A stretch of DNA of 7,649 nt from Ilumatobacteraceae bacterium (lineage in GTDB: Bacteria > Actinomycetota > Acidimicrobiia > Acidimicrobiales > Ilumatobacteraceae), in the NCBI GenBank assembly GCA_025464045.1, contig JAODBQ010000133.1:1-7649 (forward strand), read 5' to 3'. The position numbers and the translations under genes were made by a program. Below, one piece after another: positions 6,755-7,649 of this stretch; the first letter of the stretch is position 1, and every line of letters starts with the position of its first letter. The notes below the pieces were generated by a model that saw only the letters and a list, made by a program, of their open reading frames with translations, searched no databases and was not told where the DNA came from.

Positions 6755-7649
6755 GCGACAGCGTCGTGCCGACGGTGCCGACGGTGCCGACGATGCCGGC
6801 GATGGGCTCGGCGTCGCTCGGCCAGCGCATCGCCCGCTCCGAGGGCGTGCGCTACGTGCTGCCCCTGCTCGTCGCGATCGCGGTGATCTCGTTGTACACC
6901 AACAACAAGAACCCGCGGTTCCTCACGTTCGACAACTTCCAGAGCATCCTGCTGCAGGTCGCCGTCCTCGGGATCATCGCGATCGGACAGACGTTCCTCA
7001 TCGCCAACGGTCAGCTCGACCTGTCGGTGGGCGCGCTCGCCGCGCTCGCCGGCGTGATCGGGGCGACGCGGATCAAGGACGGCGGCTCGGAGATGTGGGC
7101 CGTGGTCCTGGTGCTCGTCATCTGCGCGGGCGTCGGCCTGATCTGGGGACTGCTCGTGGCCGGGCTGCGGATCCCGCCGTTCATCCTCACGCTCGGTGGG
7201 GCGAGCCTGTTCTCGTCCCTCGCGCTGCGCATCTCCAAGAGCGTGCCGACGCCCGCTCGGGACCACTTCGACTGGCTCGGCCGCCACAAGATCGCCGGCC
7301 TCAGCACGCCCGTCTGGTTCTTCCTGATCATCACCGCCGTCGCTGCTCTCGTGATGCGCTACACACGGTTCGGCAGGAACGTCTACGCATCCGGTTCCGC
7401 CGAGGAGGCGGCCTACCTGGCCGGCATCCCGACGGCGCGCACGAAGGTGTTGTGCTTCGTGATCTCCAGCACCCTCGCCGGGTTCGCCGGGTTGATCGGC
7501 ATGGCCCGGATCTCGGCGGGCGATCCCCGCGTCGGCAGCCAGTACGCGCTGCAGGCGATCGCCGCCATCGTGCTCGGGGGGGCCACGCTCGCGGGTGGCC
7601 GCGGCTCACCTCTCGGCACGTTCGTCGGGGTCGTGCTGCTCGGCGTCGT
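6751..7649 (+). CDS. ABC transporter permease, ribose/branched-chain type (partial, 3' end cut off)
   Basis: The frame stays open to the window edge and gives 299 residues, probably most of the protein. After a charged N-terminal tail (1-32), hydrophobic segments appear at about 34-49, 68-86, 92-104, 116-138, 143-158, 187-202, 233-252 and 268-299. Hallmarks of the BPD_transp_2 family (RbsC-like) are NGQLDLSVGALAALAGV (87-103), a loop with YASGSAEEAAYLAGIP (212-227) and AIAAIVLGGATLAGGRGSP (269-287). The protein forms the membrane channel fed by a periplasmic or lipid-anchored binding protein not seen here. Its ATG overlaps the ATPase stop by 4 bases (ATGA), with GAGG 7 bases upstream, indicating a coupled pair. 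Residues 6-15 repeat Val-Pro-Thr because of a 9-bp DNA repeat; ATGs at 6793 or 6802 could be the real start. Substrate identity is inferred from the operon only. Confidence 0.93.
   Translation, partial: MSDSVVPTVPTVPTMPAMGSASLGQRIARSEGVRYVLPLLVAIAVISLYTNNKNPRFLTFDNFQSILLQVAVLGIIAIGQTFLIANGQLDLSVGALAALAGVIGATRIKDGGSEMWAVVLVLVICAGVGLIWGLLVAGLRIPPFILTLGGASLFSSLALRISKSVPTPARDHFDWLGRHKIAGLSTPVWFFLIITAVAALVMRYTRFGRNVYASGSAEEAAYLAGIPTARTKVLCFVISSTLAGFAGLIGMARISAGDPRVGSQYALQAIAAIVLGGATLAGGRGSPLGTFVGVVLLGV
6766..6801 (+). repeat. 9-bp tandem repeat inside the permease start
   Basis: GTGCCGACG occurs three times in a row (6766-6774, 6775-6783, 6784-6792), followed by a fourth unit with two changes (ATGCCGGCG, 6793-6801). 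The unit is in frame, so gain or loss of copies only lengthens or shortens a Val-Pro-Thr tail before the first membrane segment. It could vary by slippage without breaking the gene. Confidence 0.8.

Overview
This is a high-G+C window (roughly two thirds G+C, with strong G/C preference at third codon positions). It carries a compact catabolic operon on the + strand. The base composition, a hairpin-only terminator candidate, a leaderless-looking first gene and a putative F420-type oxidoreductase all point to an actinobacterium, possibly an Acidimicrobiia-like or other soil/marine lineage. The finer placement is a guess.

Layout: (1) Bases 1-25 look like the first codons of a divergent minus-strand gene. 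(2) Bases 26-174 are a divergent control region with a 14-bp palindrome and a promoter that would place the transcript start at or next to the first ATG. (3) Bases 175-2503 encode a nitrilase-superfamily beta-ureidopropionase-like amidohydrolase and a dihydropyrimidinase/hydantoinase, 28 bp apart. (4) Bases 2504-2683 are a non-coding, repeat-rich gap with a strong hairpin. (5) Bases 2684-5199 encode a CoA-acylating methylmalonate-semialdehyde dehydrogenase and an LLM-class flavin/F420 oxidoreductase, whose stop and start codons share one base. (6) From 5207 to the right edge lie a ribose/xylose-type (CUT2-like) double-ATPase ABC protein and its permease. The permease is cut off by the window.

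Read as a pathway, the genes fit reductive pyrimidine catabolism. A dihydropyrimidine (dihydrouracil or dihydrothymine), or a related hydantoin, is opened by the dihydropyrimidinase. The N-carbamoyl product is decarbamoylated to beta-alanine or beta-aminoisobutyrate. After transamination, the malonate or methylmalonate semialdehyde is converted to acetyl-CoA or propionyl-CoA by the dehydrogenase. The ABC system probably imports the substrate. Neither the usual dihydropyrimidine dehydrogenase (PreA/PreT or PydA) nor the aminotransferase is in the window. The LLM oxidoreductase of unknown function is therefore the most interesting gene here, as a candidate for a redox step on the pyrimidine ring. 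No RNA genes, CRISPR arrays or insertion sequences were seen.
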